DNA of 64,000 nucleotides from Priestia megaterium (GTDB taxonomy: Bacteria > Bacillota > Bacilli > Bacillales > Bacillaceae_H): contig NZ_CP085442.1 of the NCBI RefSeq assembly GCF_023824195.1, forward strand, positions 3,386,001-3,450,000. The letters are read 5' to 3'. A program made the position numbers and the translations under genes. The notes beneath the pieces were generated by a model, which did not search any database, was not told the origin of the DNA, and was given only the letters and a program-made list of their open reading frames with translations. Shown piece by piece: positions 27,311-35,713 of the stretch (positions within the stretch are counted from its first letter, which is position 1; every line of letters begins with the position of its first letter).

Positions 27311-28216
27311 TCATTCTTCTCTTTTATAAGTAATACTCGTTTGTCCATCGATACTCACTGGCACTTCACCAATTAAGGTAACTCGTCTCATAACGCGGTG
27401 CGTTTCCCCGTAGTCATTAATTGCATAATGCTGGGTTGCGCGGTTATCCCATATAGCAATATCACCAGCTTTCCAGTGCCAGCGAACTGTGTTTTCTAAT
27501 CTTGTTACATGATCTTGCAGAACCGAAAAAAGATGATTTGAATCCGAAGAAGATAACCTTTTGATTTTTTTCACAAAATGTCCTAACACTAACGTACGCT
27601 CTCCCGTTTCGGGGTGAATTCTTACAACTGGATGTTCTGTTTCATAGACAGTAGAAGCGAATACTTTACGGTGACGTTCTAATTCTTCTTGCGAACGATT
27701 AGGATGTCTTCCGCCGTAATCATAGTCATTCGTATGCACCGCCCAAAGCTGATCAGCTAGCTGACGAAGCTCTGACGGGAGGCTTTGATAGGCAACTGCT
27801 GTATTTGCCCAAACTGTATCCCCTCCCGCTTCTGGAACAACTACGGCTCGAAGGATAGATGCCTTTGGATATGTATCGATGAACGTTACATCGGTATGCC
27901 AAGAATTAGCTCGTCCTCCTTGTTCAGAATCAAGTTCGAATAAATAATTGCTGCCTTCTTTGATAGGAACGGTAGGATGTGCTTCTGGTTCACCAAATAA
28001 CGTAGCGAAAGCCTCTTGTTCAGCATCGTCAATATGCCCTTGTCCTCTAAAAAAGATTACTTTATGCTTTAGCAGCGCTTTGTTAATGGCATTGACTGTC
28101 TCAGCATCCAAATTCGAAGACAAATGTACTCCTTTTATTTCTGCTCCAATGTGACCAGCGATGGGCTGTACTTCTAAAACCGAATTTTTTGCTACGCTTT
28201 TGCTAACTGTACTCAT
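27311..28216 (-). CDS. TauD/TfdA family Fe(II)/2-oxoglutarate dioxygenase
   Basis: 301 residues. The iron ligands are visible as His107-x-Asp109 in NSWHTDVTF and His263 in WDNRATQHYA, and the 2-oxoglutarate-binding Arg lies in HRVMRRVTL. This is the layout of TauD (taurine dioxygenase) and alkylsulfonate or sulfate-ester dioxygenases, which release sulfite from organosulfur compounds under sulfur limitation. The exact substrate is not known; no ssu/tau transporter lies next to it. A strong promoter and a hairpin leader lie upstream (28310-28437). AGGAGGAC precedes the ATG. Confidence 0.92.
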   Translation of the reverse strand: MSTVSKSVAKNSVLEVQPIAGHIGAEIKGVHLSSNLDAETVNAINKALLKHKVIFFRGQGHIDDAEQEAFATLFGEPEAHPTVPIKEGSNYLFELDSEQGGRANSWHTDVTFIDTYPKASILRAVVVPEAGGDTVWANTAVAYQSLPSELRQLADQLWAVHTNDYDYGGRHPNRSQEELERHRKVFASTVYETEHPVVRIHPETGERTLVLGHFVKKIKRLSSSDSNHLFSVLQDHVTRLENTVRWHWKAGDIAIWDNRATQHYAINDYGETHRVMRRVTLIGEVPVSIDGQTSITYKREE

Positions 28217-28309
28217 GATACGTCCTCCTCGTAAGTTCCCTAAAAAGAGAGCTTTTCATTTTTTAATAACAAATTCATTTTCTCGAATATAGCCGTATTC
28301 CTAAAACGC

Positions 28310-28437
28310 AAAAAGGACCAGTCCATTCGCTTGAGCGATCGTCCGGCCCAAGTTGCCTGGTAGCATTACATACAGTTTAATTCCAAGTAAATCAATTTGT
28401 TTAATTGAATAATAGATTACCAGTGAAAATAAGTCAA
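28310..28437 (-). promoter_or_regulatory. Promoter and attenuator-like leader of the TauD gene
   Basis: On the minus strand TTGACT (28432-28437) and TATTAT (28409-28414) are 17 bases apart, a near-consensus promoter. The leader contains TTGGAATTAA, then a GC-rich hairpin at 28315-28349 followed by U5, which is a terminator ahead of the gene. An upstream ACCAG could pair instead with CTGGT of the terminator. Together this suggests conditional termination. Confidence 0.6.
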
Positions 28438-28495
28438 TATATTTAAAATAGTCTAAATTTTAAGTTTACTATTCATGATGTGAAAGAAGATGAAA

Positions 28496-28545
28496 TTAAA
28501 AAATAGATCTCCGCTTAGACTGTTTAAAGTCGGAGATCTATTTGG
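28496..28545 (-). terminator. Terminator of thrC
   Basis: AAATAGATCTCCG pairs perfectly with CGGAGATCTATTT around 17 bases, just past the threonine synthase stop. Confidence 0.88.
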
Positions 28546-28557
28546 GTGTTTCTTGCT

Positions 28558-29775
28558 TTATTTTTTAGTTAGGCTGCCATTTCGCTCTAAAATAGGTACT
28601 TCAATATCTACTGTGTTTGGATATTTAACTCCAAGTCCTGTATTTAAAGCAACAACCGTTTCATTTTCTTTAATCCATCCTTCTTCTCTCAAACGGCGTG
28701 CAGCTAAGAACGTAGCAGCACCTTCAGGACAAATGAACGAACCTTCAAGCTGCGCAACCTTTTTTTGCTCTTCAACAATCTTATCTTCGTCCACCGCAAT
28801 AGCACATCCATTTGTATTGTAGACTGCTTCTAAAACAAGAAAGTCCCCGATCGCTTTTGGTACATTGATACCAAAGGCAATCGTTGAAGAATCTGGCCAA
28901 AATTCAGATTCTTGTTTTCTCTCATTCCATGCTTTTACAATAGGGGCGCAGTTTTCAGCTTGTACGGCAACTAGGCGAGGAAGATCACCTTTAATCCAGC
29001 CAAGCTCTTTTAATTCATTTAACGCTTTATAGATGCCGATTAAACCAACGCCTCCTCCTGTTGGATATAAAATCACATCAGGAAGATTCCAAGAAAACTG
29101 TTCAGCAATTTCCAGGCCCATTGTTTTTTTACCTTCTATTCGGTACGGCTCCTTAAGCGTAGAAGCATCATAAAGACCCCAGGCTTTAATAGCCTCACCG
29201 ACAATTTTACCCGCATCGCTGATGAGTCCATCTACTAAGTAAAGGTCAGCTCCAGCGACAGCACACTCATTTCGTGTAATAACAGGCGCATCTTTTGGCA
29301 TGACAACGGTTGCTTTTATGTCAGCGCGTGACGAATAAAGCGACCAAGCAGCTCCTGCGTTGCCATTTGTAGGCATCGCTAACTGTTCAACGCCAAGTTC
29401 TTTTGCTTTTGACACACCTACAGCGGCGCCTCTAGCTTTAAATGATCCCGTTGGAATAATGCCTTCATCTTTCATATATAAGTTTTGAATATTCATTTCT
29501 TTACCTAGCTTAGGCATTTTTATAAGCGGAGTCATCCCTTCTCCTAAGGAAACGACGTTTTCTGGATCCTCTACTGGAAGCAGTTCATGATATCTCCATA
29601 GATTTGGTTCTCTGCTTTGGAGATCTTCTGGACTTAGATTGTCTTTCAGTCTCTCTAAATCATACGCTACTAATAAAGGTGAGCCACATTCACATAATTG
29701 ATGTTTTTCTTTTGGACTATATTCTTTTTTACATTTAGGACAATATAAATGAGAAACATAACTAAACGGCATCAT
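28558..29775 (-). CDS. thrC: Threonine synthase
   Basis: 405 residues from the ATG at 29773-29775, with AAAGGAG upstream. An N-terminal zinc-ribbon-like segment (CPKCKKEY, CECGSP) precedes a fold-type II PLP enzyme: EGMTPLIKMPKLG, GSFKARGAAVG (PLP lysine), PTNGNAGAAWS and PTGGGVGLIGIYKA (phosphate cup). It would convert O-phosphohomoserine to threonine. The zinc-ribbon form is the longer type found in archaea and some Bacilli. It is not linked to hom or thrB here, so it may be a second copy with another main substrate. Confidence 0.88.
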   Translation of the reverse strand: MMPFSYVSHLYCPKCKKEYSPKEKHQLCECGSPLLVAYDLERLKDNLSPEDLQSREPNLWRYHELLPVEDPENVVSLGEGMTPLIKMPKLGKEMNIQNLYMKDEGIIPTGSFKARGAAVGVSKAKELGVEQLAMPTNGNAGAAWSLYSSRADIKATVVMPKDAPVITRNECAVAGADLYLVDGLISDAGKIVGEAIKAWGLYDASTLKEPYRIEGKKTMGLEIAEQFSWNLPDVILYPTGGGVGLIGIYKALNELKELGWIKGDLPRLVAVQAENCAPIVKAWNERKQESEFWPDSSTIAFGINVPKAIGDFLVLEAVYNTNGCAIAVDEDKIVEEQKKVAQLEGSFICPEGAATFLAARRLREEGWIKENETVVALNTGLGVKYPNTVDIEVPILERNGSLTKK

Positions 29776-29886
29776 ACACACTCCTTTAAATTCTTTAAAC
29801 ATAATACCATATATAAAATATAAATTATAGTATTTTTATCAGAATTATAAGGTATGATATCTCCATCATGTTATTAGTCATTAATA

Positions 29887-29929
29887 AAAGCACAAAAACC
29901 CTAGTAAATTAGGGTTTTTGTGCTTTTTT
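29887..29929 (+). terminator. Orphan terminator between divergent genes
   Basis: AGCACAAAAACCCTA pairs with TAGGGTTTTTGTGCT and is followed by T6. It lies between the divergent thrC and symporter genes, where no gene ends, so it may end a short RNA or be an early attenuator. Confidence 0.7.
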
Positions 29930-30068
29930 CGACTTTATATATATTACTTTTTTTAGAATTAATCCCAGTAATTTTAGATAGAAACGTAAAAAATAAACGA
30001 AATTCACACTTTACTTATAGGAATAATTGTTTTAGTATGTAAAAAGATATTTGAAGGAGGTAGTTAAG

Positions 30069-30140
30069 GTGAATGCACTTTCGATAGTGAGTAAACGTAA
30101 TAACAGAATCTGTACTTGTCTAATTCTCAAAGGTTACTAA
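30069..30140 (+). CDS. 23-residue leader peptide upstream of the symporter
   Basis: A GTG at 30069 stands eight bases after a perfect AAGGAGGT (30054-30061) and opens a 23-codon frame (MNALSIVSKRNNRICTC and six more) ending at TAA 30138-30140. It is too short for a normal enzyme. Its codons 17-20 form the left arm of a hairpin that covers the ribosome site of the symporter. That is the layout of translational attenuators such as erm or cat leaders. The inducing signal is not known. Confidence 0.6.
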   Translation: MNALSIVSKRNNRICTCLILKGY

Positions 30141-30177
30141 CACATAAACAATACTACACTACAAGGAGAATTAGACA
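30117..30177 (+). promoter_or_regulatory. Hairpin sequestering the symporter ribosome binding site
   Basis: TGTCTAATTCTC (30117-30128) is the exact reverse complement of GAGAATTAGACA (30166-30177). The right arm overlaps the AAGGAG ribosome site and ends one base before the ATG at 30179. A ribosome held in the leader frame would cover the left arm and free the site. Confidence 0.65.
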
Positions 30178-30178
30178 G

Positions 30179-31405
30179 ATGGCTGCAAAAAATAGATTTA
30201 AACTTAATTTAGGATTACAAGTGATTATTGGATTAATTCTTGGATTGATCGTTGGTTACTTCAGTAAAGAAGTTGGTTTGAAGTTAGAGATACTGGGAAA
30301 AGCTTTTATTCAGCTTATTCAAATGGTGATTGTTCCTCTTGTTTTTCCCTTAATCGTATTAGGGATAACAGGGATGCATGATACAAAAAAGCTGGGACGA
30401 GTAGCATTTAAAACCCTTCTCTATTTTGAGATTGTTACTACAGTATTGATTATATTAGGAATACTCATTGCTAAAGTAACAAATGTAGGTGGACATATGC
30501 ATGTAGGTGCAGTGGATACTTCTTCGTTAGGAAACCTGGCAAAAGGCATCGATTTTGGAGAGTTTTTCTTAAGTATTATTCCAAGTAATATTGTAGAAGC
30601 AATGGCGCAAGGAAAGCTGTTGCCGATTATTTTCTTTGGCATTTTTGTAGGGTTAGCTCTTACATCACTTGAGGAGAAAGCCAAACCGGTTATTACATTC
30701 TTTGAAGCATGGTTACAAGCGATGTTTAAAGTAGTCGAATACGCGGTATCATTTGCCCCAGTTGGCGTATTTGGATTTATCTCTTTCAGCGTGGCTAAAT
30801 ACGGGATTGGCAGCTTGCTTTCTTTAGGTCAATTTGTAGGTATTACGTATTTATCTTTTGCCATTACGGCATTTGTGGTGTTTCCTATTATCGCACTTAT
30901 TTTCCGTATCCCTTATAAAGAACTGTTAAAAAGAACGGCAGATTTAATTTTATTAACGTTTACAACGCGCAGCTCAGAAGCTTCTATGCCGCTGCTCATT
31001 CATCGATTAGAAAAGTTCGGAGTGTCACGTTCTGTCACTTCTTTTGTATTACCAACCGGCTACTCTTTTAATCTAGATGGAGCTAGCATCTATATCAGTG
31101 TTGCTATTATCTTTCTTGCCAATGTATATAACTTACCTCTTAGTCTTGAACAAATTATTGTGATTATTGGTTTATTAATGCTTATGACGAAAGGATTAGC
31201 AGGCGTCCCTTCAGCTGTCATCGTTGTACTGTTAGCTGCCGCGAAAGAAATTGGCTTACCTGCAGAAGGAGTCGCTTTATTATTAGCAGTTGATTTCTTT
31301 GTAGACATGGGCCGTTCAGCATTAAATGTCGTAGGAAACTCTTTAGCTACTGTTATTATCGCAAAGTCTGAGAAGTCGTTTCATTTTAATGCCGAGGACA
31401 AATAA
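30179..31405 (+). CDS. Dicarboxylate/amino acid:cation symporter (DAACS family)
   Basis: 408 residues from the ATG at 30179, with AAGGAGAA upstream; a TTG at 30116 in the same frame has no site. Eight or so membrane helices and hairpins of the glutamate transporter fold: VIVPLVFPLIVLGITG, the re-entrant loop TTRSSEASMPLL, PTGYSFNLDGASIYIS and FVDMGRSALNVVGNSLAT near the C-terminus. Family members take up glutamate/aspartate, C4-dicarboxylates or cystine with H+ or Na+. Expression is probably controlled by the leader peptide and hairpin described above. Confidence 0.93.
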   Translation: MAAKNRFKLNLGLQVIIGLILGLIVGYFSKEVGLKLEILGKAFIQLIQMVIVPLVFPLIVLGITGMHDTKKLGRVAFKTLLYFEIVTTVLIILGILIAKVTNVGGHMHVGAVDTSSLGNLAKGIDFGEFFLSIIPSNIVEAMAQGKLLPIIFFGIFVGLALTSLEEKAKPVITFFEAWLQAMFKVVEYAVSFAPVGVFGFISFSVAKYGIGSLLSLGQFVGITYLSFAITAFVVFPIIALIFRIPYKELLKRTADLILLTFTTRSSEASMPLLIHRLEKFGVSRSVTSFVLPTGYSFNLDGASIYISVAIIFLANVYNLPLSLEQIIVIIGLLMLMTKGLAGVPSAVIVVLLAAAKEIGLPAEGVALLLAVDFFVDMGRSALNVVGNSLATVIIAKSEKSFHFNAEDK

Positions 31406-31459
31406 CAGTACATTCACCCTCATGATTCAAAAACACGATAGTCAGAAAGAAGTGTTAGT

Positions 31460-31591
31460 TTGTTTAAACAAAGAAAATCATTTGAAGAGCTGGTAAAAGA
31501 AAATAAACAAGCATTATTAAAAGACAAAAAAGCAATGGAGAAAATCGAAAAACGTATTGAAAAACGCCATGAAGTGATAAAGCTAACTTAG
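31460..31591 (+). CDS. FbpB-like small basic protein
   Basis: 43 residues from a TTG at 31460, with AGAAAGAAG upstream. MFKQRKSFEELVKENKQALL followed by KAMEKIEKRIEKRH is the pattern of the Fur-regulated basic protein family; FbpB of B. subtilis helps the small RNA FsrA in the iron-sparing response. No clear Fur box lies just upstream. It is 55 bases after the symporter with no terminator between, so it may be co-transcribed. Its last codons form the left arm of the terminator. Confidence 0.75.
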   Translation: MFKQRKSFEELVKENKQALLKDKKAMEKIEKRIEKRHEVIKLT

Positions 31592-31616
31592 TACAGTTAG
31601 CTTTATCACTTTATTT
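31573..31616 (+). terminator. Perfect 16-bp terminator overlapping the small basic gene
   Basis: AGTGATAAAGCTAACT (31573-31588) pairs exactly with 31595-31610. The stem includes the last five codons of the FbpB-like gene. Confidence 0.9.
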
Positions 31617-31725
31617 TGTAATCATATCTTTTAGCAAACTTACTTAATCAAGTAAGGGATTTCTATAGAATATACAGCTTTTATGCATATGTTTAACTTT
31701 GTCAAAGTATCTTTTTTATAAGAAA

Positions 31726-31771
31726 TTGACATTTTAGTAAGGTACCTTTATTATTTGATAAGGTACCTTAT
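31726..31771 (+). promoter_or_regulatory. Promoter with two MarR-type operators
   Basis: TTGACA (31726-31731), 17 bases, TATTAT (31749-31754): a near-perfect promoter. The palindrome AAGGTACCTT fills the spacer (31739-31748), and ATAAGGTACCTTAT (31758-31771) lies just past the -10. Their centres are 21 bp, two helical turns, apart. A repressor on these sites would block RNA polymerase; the MarR gene downstream is the obvious candidate. Confidence 0.85.
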
Positions 31772-31864
31772 TTTTATTTCAAATGAATCCTTCCTATCTT
31801 ATTAAAAGGATAAAATTTTTTATGTAGATAAGTGCAGCGTTAAATTAGTAAGGAGGCTTTTATC

Positions 31865-32536
31865 ATGAATGAAAGAGATAACGAATATTTACACGAGCAA
31901 GATTTGATTGATCAATTTTTCAGGTTCCAGAGACAGCTGGCAAGATACCAGCGACACTACTTTATTAATCGAAGAGATGCTGGAGCACTAGGTGATCAGC
32001 ACCGGGGGCAAGGACGGATATTAAAATTATTAAAATTGCAGCCTAAAACTACACAAAAAGAGCTGTCGTACTTACTGGATATGAGACCTCAGTCAATAGG
32101 TGAATTACTTAGTAAGTTAGAAAGAAAAGGTTACATTGTTCGTACGCCATCTGAGAAAGATCGGCGAGTACTTTCCGTTGAGCTAACAGAAGCTGGACTA
32201 GAAGCTATCGAGGCTACGGAGGAACAAAACAATAACTCAGGCATCTTTGATGTTCTTTCAGAAGAAGAGCAGGATACTCTTTCACATTTAATGCAAAAGT
32301 TAAATACTTATTTAGATGAAGAAATGTTAAAACAAGGTCATGATGAAAATCAAGAATTTCGACGCCATAATGACCTACGAGGATTTGGACCTCACCACAG
32401 ATTCTTTGGTGGTGATCCAGAGCATGGGCCAAGAGGTTTTGGGCGCGGACCTTGGGGAGACGGTGCTGAATTTAGAACACCGAGATTTAGAAACCGAAAT
32501 CCCCGAGAAACTAATAGAGATAATAACGAGAAATGA
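31865..32536 (+). CDS. MarR family regulator with long disordered tail
   Basis: 223 residues with AAGGAGG before the ATG. Residues about 30-150 form a MarR winged-helix domain: LKLQPKTTQKELSYLLDMRPQSIGELLSKLERKGYIVRTPSEKDRRVLSVELT. Residues about 160-223 are a low-complexity tail rich in Gly, Arg, Phe, Asn and Pro (RGFGPHHRFFGGDPEHGPRG and so on), unusual for the family, whose members are about 140-160 residues. It lies 53 bases upstream of an efflux pump and downstream of a double operator, a typical self-repressed drug-sensing pair like MdtR/MdtP of B. subtilis. Confidence 0.92.
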   Translation: MNERDNEYLHEQDLIDQFFRFQRQLARYQRHYFINRRDAGALGDQHRGQGRILKLLKLQPKTTQKELSYLLDMRPQSIGELLSKLERKGYIVRTPSEKDRRVLSVELTEAGLEAIEATEEQNNNSGIFDVLSEEEQDTLSHLMQKLNTYLDEEMLKQGHDENQEFRRHNDLRGFGPHHRFFGGDPEHGPRGFGRGPWGDGAEFRTPRFRNRNPRETNRDNNEK

Positions 32537-32589
32537 TTCACATGCTGTTTAGTGATCATTTCTAATAATTTCACGAGAGGAAACGCAAT

Positions 32590-34116
32590 ATGGAAAACAT
32601 CTCAAATGTTGGAGAACAAGTTTTAAATAATAAAAACAATAAAATACTAGTAATGACTGGATTAATGATTGGAATTATTTTTTCTGAGCTTGATGAAACG
32701 GTTGTAAATACAGCCATGCCGACGATTATACGTGATCTTGGCGGATTATCTATGTATGGCTGGGTTGCAGGCATCTATATGCTAGCGCTATCTGCTTTCA
32801 TGCCTATACTAGGAAAATTAGCCGATTTATTTAGTCGAAAAAAAGTCTACTTCGCTTCTATGGCTTTCTTTATTGGAGGCTCCATTATATGCGGGCTTTC
32901 TCATTCAATGATTATGCTTTTAATTGGAAGAGGAATTCAAGGACTTGGCGCGGGTGGCCTCATGCCATTAGCCATGACGATTTCGAGTGATTTGTTCCCT
33001 GTTGAACAACGAGCAAAAGTTCAAGCGTTTATGGGTCCAGTTATGTTTATCCCTATGCTTTTAGGCCCGCTAATGGGAGGCTTTTTTGTAGATCAAGCAA
33101 GCTGGCATTGGATTTTCTTCGTGAATATTCCAGTGGGATTAATAGCAGTCATTTTTTTAGCAAGTGGGTTAAAAGAAGTACATGAAAGAAAAAAAGTAAC
33201 AATTGATTGGGCAGGAGCTATTCTTCTAGTAGCTGCAATCATTTCGTTATTAATTACGCCTGTTTTAGTGGAGAACGAAGGGTATACGTGGAGCTCTCCA
33301 TTTATCATTTCGCTACTATGTGTAGGCGTGATTTTAATTGGACTGTTTATTTGGGTGGAATCAAAAGTGATTGAACCTATTGTACCGCTGCATCTATTTA
33401 GAAATCGTAATATTTTAGTATTATCACTGCTTGTTTTTACTGTAGGCTGTGGATTAATGGGATCATTCTCATCTTTCCCTTACTTTGCACAAAACGTATT
33501 AGGCCTTACTCCTACAGAATCTGGGTATTTAACTTTGCCCATGATGGTAGGTGCTGTTGCAACCTCAATCGTTTCTGGGTTTCTATTAACAAAAGTGCGG
33601 TATCGCGAATTATTCATGATTTCTTTCATTATGCCTGTTATTGGTTTTTATTTATTCTCCAAATTAAACATTAGCACCACTACCCTACAGGTTATCATTT
33701 TCTTTTTCATCACGGGACTTGGCTTAGGGGTCATGTTTGGCGGAGATAATTTAATTGTTCAAGAATCTGTAGAAAAGGAACACAAAGGGATTGCATTAGC
33801 AACGGTTCCATTGTTTCAGTCTATCGGCGCAACTGTGGGAGTAAGTATGTTTGGTACGCTATTATCCTCCACACTTACTTCAAAGCTAAGTAGCTTAGGC
33901 AATGAATTGCCGAAAAGTATGGCAGATAATATGAATAGCCTAGCAGCAGGAGGAATTCCAAATGGCCTTACTCCAGAATTATTTATGAAAATTAAAATAT
34001 TATTTATTGAATCATTTCAGCATATCTATACTTACGCATTTGTGCTTACAATCATTGCATTTGTTTTATGCTTCTTTCTAAAAAAAGAAGTGCTATCTTC
34101 AAAATCAGAAGAATAA
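32590..34116 (+). CDS. MFS drug efflux pump, DHA2 (EmrB/QacA) family
   Basis: 508 residues and 14 predicted membrane helices, the DHA2 layout. Motifs: LDETVVNTAMPTIIRDLGG (helix 1 end), GKLADLFSRKKVYF (motif A), GRGIQGLGAGGLMPLAMTISSDLF (motif B) and GPLMGGFFVDQASWHWIFFVNIPVG (motif C). It should export hydrophobic drugs or dyes using the proton gradient. AGAGGAAACG precedes the ATG; co-transcribed with the MarR gene. Confidence 0.95.
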   Translation: MENISNVGEQVLNNKNNKILVMTGLMIGIIFSELDETVVNTAMPTIIRDLGGLSMYGWVAGIYMLALSAFMPILGKLADLFSRKKVYFASMAFFIGGSIICGLSHSMIMLLIGRGIQGLGAGGLMPLAMTISSDLFPVEQRAKVQAFMGPVMFIPMLLGPLMGGFFVDQASWHWIFFVNIPVGLIAVIFLASGLKEVHERKKVTIDWAGAILLVAAIISLLITPVLVENEGYTWSSPFIISLLCVGVILIGLFIWVESKVIEPIVPLHLFRNRNILVLSLLVFTVGCGLMGSFSSFPYFAQNVLGLTPTESGYLTLPMMVGAVATSIVSGFLLTKVRYRELFMISFIMPVIGFYLFSKLNISTTTLQVIIFFFITGLGLGVMFGGDNLIVQESVEKEHKGIALATVPLFQSIGATVGVSMFGTLLSSTLTSKLSSLGNELPKSMADNMNSLAAGGIPNGLTPELFMKIKILFIESFQHIYTYAFVLTIIAFVLCFFLKKEVLSSKSEE

Positions 34117-34195
34117 TAGATTATTGGCTTAGTTGGTTATAAAGAAAGCCTTTGCTACAATATTTTCTGTGTTAATGCACGTGTAATATACAAGA

Positions 34196-34226
34196 AGCAG
34201 ACTGTTTATAGACAGTCTGCTTTTTA
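34196..34226 (+). terminator. Terminator of the MarR/efflux operon
   Basis: AGCAGACTGT pairs with ACAGTCTGCT around six bases, followed by T5. The bases from here to 34383 hold no gene. Confidence 0.85.
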
Positions 34227-34383
34227 TTGTCTCTATGAACATAATCACCGGCGAATTTGGTCTGAGAAAAGGTTATTTCTATTAACTATGAGTAAATTCC
34301 CTTTAAAATATTTCATACACTATTAATTAGTTACCAGGATGTCATCTATCCAGAGTAAGAAATAGTATCTTTACCCCTCCAAC

Positions 34384-35160
34384 TTATTCAAACCTAAATC
34401 CAATTCCACCGTCTACGATAATGTTTTGACCCGTAACAAAAGAAGCATCGTCCGAAAGAAGCCACTTTACTGCTTTTGCCGCTTCAAGAGGATCACCAAT
34501 CCTGCCCAGCGCGTTTAGCTTTTGATAGGATTCATTAAGCTTTACTTTTTCGTCCTCAGGTAGAGTTAAAAATTTTTCTTCTAACATAGACGTACGAAAG
34601 GCACCTGGGCAAAGAGAGTTAATTCTTATATGTTGATGGCCATATTCTTGAGCAACTGATTTCGTTAAAGCGATCACACCGCTTTTTCCAGCCGCATACA
34701 CGCCTGTCCCTGCCGAACATAAAATAGCATCCATTGACGACGTATTCACAATAACACCGCTGTTTTGTTTGGTCATTACCTGCAGCTGATATTTCATACA
34801 AAGCCATACACTTTTTAACGTAACGTTAATTAAATGATCAAAGTCCTCTTCTTTGAATTCATGCGTAGCACTAGAGGAAGCCTCTGTGTTAGCCGGATTG
34901 TTAAAGCCCACATCAATTTTCCCAAATGTGGAGTATGTTTGGCTAACAAGGTTTTTGACATCTTGACTATTCGTTACATCGGTTTTGATAAAAATAGATC
35001 GAGGAGACCACTTTCTTAATATAGAAAGGGCTTCTTCTCCTTTTCCACTATTTCTAGAAGCGATCACAACGTGCATGCCCTCTTTTGCGAGTAATTCCGC
35101 TGTTGCTAAACCAATCCCCGACGTTCCACCCGTAATAATACCTACCTTTTCTTCAAACAT
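34384..35160 (-). CDS. SDR family NAD(P)-dependent oxidoreductase
   Basis: 258 residues from the ATG at 35158-35160, with AAAGGGGAG upstream. Classical SDR: TGGTSGIG (cofactor loop), DVTNSQD, NTSSMDA (catalytic Ser) and YAAGK (catalytic Tyr and Lys), ending TGQNIIVDGGIGF. The usual NNAG motif reads NNPA, an uncommon variant. The substrate is not predictable. Stands alone on the minus strand. Confidence 0.92.
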   Translation of the reverse strand: MFEEKVGIITGGTSGIGLATAELLAKEGMHVVIASRNSGKGEEALSILRKWSPRSIFIKTDVTNSQDVKNLVSQTYSTFGKIDVGFNNPANTEASSSATHEFKEEDFDHLINVTLKSVWLCMKYQLQVMTKQNSGVIVNTSSMDAILCSAGTGVYAAGKSGVIALTKSVAQEYGHQHIRINSLCPGAFRTSMLEEKFLTLPEDEKVKLNESYQKLNALGRIGDPLEAAKAVKWLLSDDASFVTGQNIIVDGGIGFRFE

Positions 35161-35269
35161 ATATTTCTCCCCTTTTGCGTTCAATAAGATCCCAAGAAAT
35201 TAAATTTAGTAACACTAGCCATAGAAGTTATTCAGCTTTGGGTAGATTAATACCTGCTTGGAAACACCA

Positions 35270-35301
35270 AAAAGAGCACCTAATGAGCATATTAGGTGCT
35301 C
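35270..35301 (-). terminator. Terminator of the XRE/membrane operon
   Basis: GAGCACCTAAT pairs perfectly with ATTAGGTGCTC; the plus-strand A run before it gives the U run. Located 120 bases past the 75-residue membrane protein gene. Confidence 0.82.
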
Positions 35302-35422
35302 GTGCATGATAAGTTAGCTACTACCTTGATGAGGAGAAACAGCTAAAGTAGATTTTCACTTCCATAAATAGAATGCATACGCGCTTAAAAATAAAGAAAT
35401 TCCTCCTCCTTCTTAACTATGA

Positions 35423-35650
35423 TTACACAAGGTACAAAAATGCACAAAATGCTGCCCATACAGTGTAGTCACTAAGATCCATTCTCTTGCCGCCCCTAAC
35501 AAGGACACTGAGCGCCCAATTCAAAACACTTCCCTCAGACGTTTTGTCTACATACTTTCTGGCTAAAAAGTATGCGCCCACTCGAAATAAGTAATAGCTG
35601 GCTAAACATAAAAGAGATAGGATCACAAAATTCAATTTCAGTTCTTTCAC
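35423..35650 (-). CDS. Small two-helix membrane protein
   Basis: 75 residues from the GTG at 35648-35650, which has GAGGTG at proper spacing; an ATG 11 codons earlier (35683) has no site. Two hydrophobic segments (LNFVILSLLCLASYYLF and YTVWAAFCAFLYLV) flank a basic loop. No family recognised. It follows the XRE regulator gene on the same strand, and regulator-membrane pairs of this type are common in Bacillus. Confidence 0.65.
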   Translation of the reverse strand: MKELKLNFVILSLLCLASYYLFRVGAYFLARKYVDKTSEGSVLNWALSVLVRGGKRMDLSDYTVWAAFCAFLYLV

Positions 35651-35713
35651 CTGGTACACCTCATCATTTTTCTGCTTTTTCATAGAATTGCTTTTATATG
35701 TAGCTAGCTTCTT

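Noticed and set aside
28310..28360. SAM (S-box) riboswitch before the TauD gene
   Set aside because: CAGGCAAC and GGACTGGTCC recall S-box pieces, but the order is wrong and the flanking helices are missing; called only as an attenuator-like leader.
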